64,000 nucleotides of DNA, taken from Planktothrix rubescens CCAP 1459/22. GTDB lineage: Bacteria; Cyanobacteriota; Cyanobacteriia; Cyanobacteriales; Microcoleaceae. The DNA is taken from NCBI GenBank assembly GCA_904830895.1, contig LR882958.1:1296001-1360000 (forward strand), written 5' to 3'. The notes below the pieces were generated by a model. The model did not search any database and was not told the DNA's origin. It was given only the letters and a program-made list of their open reading frames with translations. Every line of letters starts with the position of its first letter. Positions within the stretch are counted from its first letter, which is position 1. This document shows, piece by piece, positions 61,454 to 64,000 of this stretch. A program made the translations under genes and the position numbers.

Positions 61454-62911
61454 ATGTCTCATAATTGGAATGTCATTCTTGTGAAAGTCCCTAGCGATAG
61501 TAAAATCTCTATCTTGAAGGCTGTTCGCGAGATAAGCGGTTTAGGATTGAAAGAAGCAAAAGATACCGTAGAATCTGCTCCTATATCTATAGTAAAAACT
61601 GCTACAGCAGAAGAAGCGGAGAAATTGGAATTGAAATTAAAAAATGCCGGAGCAATAGTGACTATAGAAGTTTATGAAGAAGAACACTCAGAAAAACTGT
61701 TGTTAGATAATTTGCTGGTCGGAGAAAATATAAGTTTTTTAGATGCTATGCAGCAAATTAAAGAGCAGATAGCTATGTTACGAACAAAAGAAATTAAAGC
61801 AGAGGAGGAGATATTAACGGCGAACAATACTTTAACCGAAGTCCAAGAGAAATTCAAAGGAATGGCATCAGAGTTAGAAAATTTCGGAAGAACCTCTTTT
61901 GGCGATTACGAGAGAGCATATTTAATATCATCCCATCCTGAAATTGTAATTACTGTAGAAGAAATATCTAAAACTAAAGCAAAATTAGCAGAGGCTGAAG
62001 ATGTGCGATTAAAACGTCAAGAGGTATCAAAGGAAGGGTTGTGGAGCCAAATAAAGAGCTCGGTAGGGAGCTTATTTGATATGGTAGACACTTATAAAAA
62101 AGAACTTGAGGAAAATTACATAAATTTAGCTAAGTTAATAATAGTTAATGACGAGCAAAGCGAAAATTTGAATCTAATCTATTTAAAAAATCTTATCAGC
62201 GAAGTAAGAAGGCTATATCAGTTGCAATGTTCGGCTGAAAGTGCCAAGAAAGATTTTTTGGCTATAAAAAATCAAGTCGCTTATGAAATAAAATCTTTGG
62301 AACGAATTGCTCAGCAAAATATCTCTTTGTGCAGTAACTTTAATGACTTCGAGATAAGCATGAATGGTTTCGATCCAGAACTTAGCAAAAATCTGCGAAA
62401 ATTAGCAGAAAAAGTTATACCCAAGAAAGAGCAAACAGCAGAAAAAGACTATCCGTATGCTAAAAATACCATTGGTGGAGAGGTCGCTTTAATTGATGAT
62501 TATGTAGTTATCAGTCAGGGTGCTATTGGCAAATTTTTTAACTTTTTTGACCAAGATGCTAACGTTGTAAAGATTCCAGTGGAAAATATAACAGTTATCA
62601 ACTTTAAAGCAAGTGGCATTCTTGATGGAACTATTGAATTTGTATATCCTGGATACTTTCCAAAGCCTAATGAGATGAAGCATCAACAAGAAAATGTAAT
62701 TACTTTTGGAGGAAAAGAGTGTAATGAAAACTTCAGAGCGTTTAAAGAGCTTGTAGAAAAACGAATGAGAGAAATAAAGCAACAACTAGCTAATACTTCA
62801 GGAAAACCCTCAGTAGCAGATGAACTAGCTAAGTTTGCAAAGTTACACAAGGAAGGAGTTCTTACTGATGAAGAATTTTCAGCTTTGAAAGCTAAATTAC
62901 TAGGGTTATAA
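61454..62911 (+). CDS. L7/L12-CTD-like / coiled-coil / PH-like / SHOCT protein
   Basis: 485 residues. Residues 5-72 resemble the ribosomal protein bL12 C-terminal domain (ISILKAVREISGLGLKEAKD, VESAP, EKLELKLKNAGAIVTIE). A coiled coil of about 220 residues follows. A PH-like domain (about 335-440: VALIDDYVVISQGAIGKFFN, ITVINFKASGILDGTIEFV) leads into a C-terminal SHOCT motif (SVADELAKFAKLHKEGVLTD then EEFSALKAKLLG). No membrane helix. PH-like plus SHOCT suggests oligomerisation or membrane stress; the bL12-like part could touch translation GTPases. Function unknown. Confidence 0.82.
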   Translation: MSHNWNVILVKVPSDSKISILKAVREISGLGLKEAKDTVESAPISIVKTATAEEAEKLELKLKNAGAIVTIEVYEEEHSEKLLLDNLLVGENISFLDAMQQIKEQIAMLRTKEIKAEEEILTANNTLTEVQEKFKGMASELENFGRTSFGDYERAYLISSHPEIVITVEEISKTKAKLAEAEDVRLKRQEVSKEGLWSQIKSSVGSLFDMVDTYKKELEENYINLAKLIIVNDEQSENLNLIYLKNLISEVRRLYQLQCSAESAKKDFLAIKNQVAYEIKSLERIAQQNISLCSNFNDFEISMNGFDPELSKNLRKLAEKVIPKKEQTAEKDYPYAKNTIGGEVALIDDYVVISQGAIGKFFNFFDQDANVVKIPVENITVINFKASGILDGTIEFVYPGYFPKPNEMKHQQENVITFGGKECNENFRAFKELVEKRMREIKQQLANTSGKPSVADELAKFAKLHKEGVLTDEEFSALKAKLLGL

Positions 62912-63208
62912 TTTTTAACCGATCAAAATGATATCTATTTGGGGGACTTAGAACCCAATTTAAAATCTTACTTAGAGCGTTTATCGGAATCAGAAAAACA
63001 AGTGATATATTGGTTAGCGAATCAAGATCAACCTGTGAATATTTCCCAAAAACCTGCTAATATTGAATTATCAAAACCTCAATTCTGGCAAGTGATACAA
63101 TCATTAATTCGACATAATTTAATTGAAAAAGTCGAAGCAGAAGGGCGATCGCTATTTCTATTAAATCCAATTTTTCAACACTATATTAAACAGAAGATTA
63201 AGGGTTAG
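62912..63208 (+). pseudogene. Winged-helix C-terminal fragment of a NB-ARC/STAND-type ATPase
   Basis: Reads TDQNDIYLGDLEPNLKSYLE, then SEKQVIYWLANQDQPVNISQ and PQFWQVIQSLIRHNLIEKVE. This looks like the winged-helix module that follows the ATPase in large cyanobacterial NB-ARC/WD40-type proteins. It has no start of its own (the frame opens just after the previous stop, with TTG at 62939) and no ATPase. It is either a remnant or an unusually small protein. Confidence 0.65.
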
Positions 63209-63243
63209 GATTGCTATAGTTCTTAATCTTCTCAGAATTAATC

Positions 63244-63280
63244 GCTATCATTCTCCGACAATCACTCAAAGAATGATAGC
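63244..63280. terminator. Inverted repeat between convergent ends
   Basis: GCTATCATTCT (63244-63254) and AGAATGATAGC (63270-63280) form an 11-base stem with a 15-base loop, in the 190-base gap before mtnA's stop. No T run directly follows, so termination is uncertain. Confidence 0.5.
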
Positions 63281-63397
63281 TGAAAATATCAATGATCTTT
63301 GTCTTTTTTGTACCTAATTTTTAGTGAATAAAACAGTCATGATGAGGGACTTTCAATCTGGGTTTCAGTCTTCATTTATTAGTGTCTTTGTGGTTTA

Positions 63398-64000
63398 TTA
63401 AATCACAGAAAATTGTTTTAATTCCCCAGGAATAACCGCCCCTTTTTCTGTTATAATAGCGGTAATTAATTCCGCCGGAGTCACATCAAAAGCCGGATTA
63501 AAAAATTCCACTCCTTCGGGACAAATTCGAGTAGTTCCCACCTGATAAAGTTCCGTAGGATCTCGTTCTTCAATCGGAATTTCATCCCCGGTTGCTAATT
63601 TAAAATCCACCGTTGATAAGGGTGCAGCCACGAAGAAAGGAACGTTGTGAGCTTTAGCCACAATTGCTAAACTATAGGTTCCAATTTTATTCGCCGCATC
63701 GCCATTAGCTGTAATTCGATCTGCTCCAACAATTACCGCATGAATTAACCCCTGTTTCATACAATGGGCTGCCATATTATCGGAAATTAATGTTACTGGA
63801 ATTTGATCTTGTACGCACTCCCAAGTGGTTAATTTAGCTCCTTGTAACCGGGGGCGAGTTTCGTCGGCATAAACTCGATTTAACCGTCCTGAATTCCAAG
63901 CGGAACGAATAACTCCCAAGGCGGTTCCATAACCTCCGGTTGCTAAGGAACCTGTGTTACAATGGGTGAGAATATTCAGTTTTTCGGGTATTTTAGGTAA
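63398..64000 (-). CDS. mtnA: S-methyl-5-thioribose-1-phosphate isomerase (5' end outside window)
   Basis: Methionine salvage: converts methylthioribose-1-phosphate to methylthioribulose-1-phosphate. The C-terminal 200 residues are present and the frame is open to the window edge. The catalytic Cys lies in [20 protein letters not shown] and the catalytic Asp in [31 protein letters not shown] and [17 protein letters not shown] are typical of the family. The ATG at 63919 is internal, not the start. Confidence 0.95.
   Translation of the reverse strand, partial: LPKIPEKLNILTHCNTGSLATGGYGTALGVIRSAWNSGRLNRVYADETRPRLQGAKLTTWECVQDQIPVTLISDNMAAHCMKQGLIHAVIVGADRITANGDAANKIGTYSLAIVAKAHNVPFFVAAPLSTVDFKLATGDEIPIEERDPTELYQVGTTRICPEGVEFFNPAFDVTPAELITAIITEKGAVIPGELKQFSVI

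Overview
This 64 kb window is chromosomal DNA of a cyanobacterium. The octamer GCGATCGC (HIP1) is scattered throughout and the DNA is AT-rich. The window carries the carboxysome shell genes ccmK3 and ccmK4, a phycobilisome-style GAF multi-domain sensor, a probable phylloquinone-pathway thioesterase, and a cluster resembling hpsL-M-N-O of hormogonium polysaccharide synthesis. Heptamer tandem repeats fill several gaps. Together these suggest a filamentous, gliding Oscillatoriales-type organism (Planktothrix/Oscillatoria-like). That placement is inference; no rRNA gene is present.

Layout. 1-6 kb (minus): a GGDEF-EAL response regulator overlapping a huge sensor protein whose kinase and second receiver have lost key residues. 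6.2-10.4 kb: small hypotheticals, an rRNA/tRNA methyltransferase, tRNA-Leu(CAG), signal peptidase I and dihydroorotase. 10.5-12.9 kb: ccmK4, ccmK3 and a cytoplasmic alpha-amylase. 13-19 kb (plus): two adjacent P-loop ATPase genes. The first has an Sm-like N-terminus, TPRs and a beta-rich domain before its ATPase; the second ends in a HEPN domain with an R-x4-H RNase motif. This pair is my leading candidate for an undescribed conflict system. 19-25 kb: orphan antitoxin, aspS, and a phosphorelay set (REC-histidine kinase, NarL-type regulator, HPt protein) split by a decayed TnpB element whose reading frame runs straight into the regulator. 25-36.6 kb: housekeeping and membrane proteins (TMEM14, DUF815 ATPase, TerB-like, thioesterase, holin-like, DUF1232, SAM hydrolase, RtcB, GNAT) plus a second degenerate hybrid kinase. 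36.7-37.7 kb: tRNA-Val(GAC), a three-repeat orphan CRISPR-like array and an IS remnant.

37.7-50.8 kb is a cell-surface polysaccharide region: two glycosyltransferases, an acyltransferase and an O-antigen-polymerase-like protein in one minus-strand operon, glmM, and a plus-strand group with a GT-C-like protein, an FAD oxidoreductase fused to GtrA, and another large membrane protein. 51-54 kb holds a single-chain nuclease-methyltransferase of restriction-modification type. 54-61.3 kb is a toxin-antitoxin graveyard in which intact pairs (RelE-type, UPF0175/DUF3368, DUF4160/DUF2442, DUF433/PIN-like) lie among truncated, fused and duplicated pieces of HicA, HicB, ParE, PIN, DUF2442 and DUF3368 genes. 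These are stitched together by six copies of a HIP1-flanked palindromic repeat. 61.4-63.2 kb has a protein with a ribosomal L7/L12 C-terminal-like domain fused to PH-like and SHOCT domains, then a stranded winged-helix fragment. The window ends inside mtnA.

A recurring theme is repeat DNA entering genes in frame: 21-, 27- and 42-bp tandem repeats, heptamer repeats and palindromes lie inside at least five coding sequences. All functional statements rest on sequence motifs and family knowledge; no database search was run.
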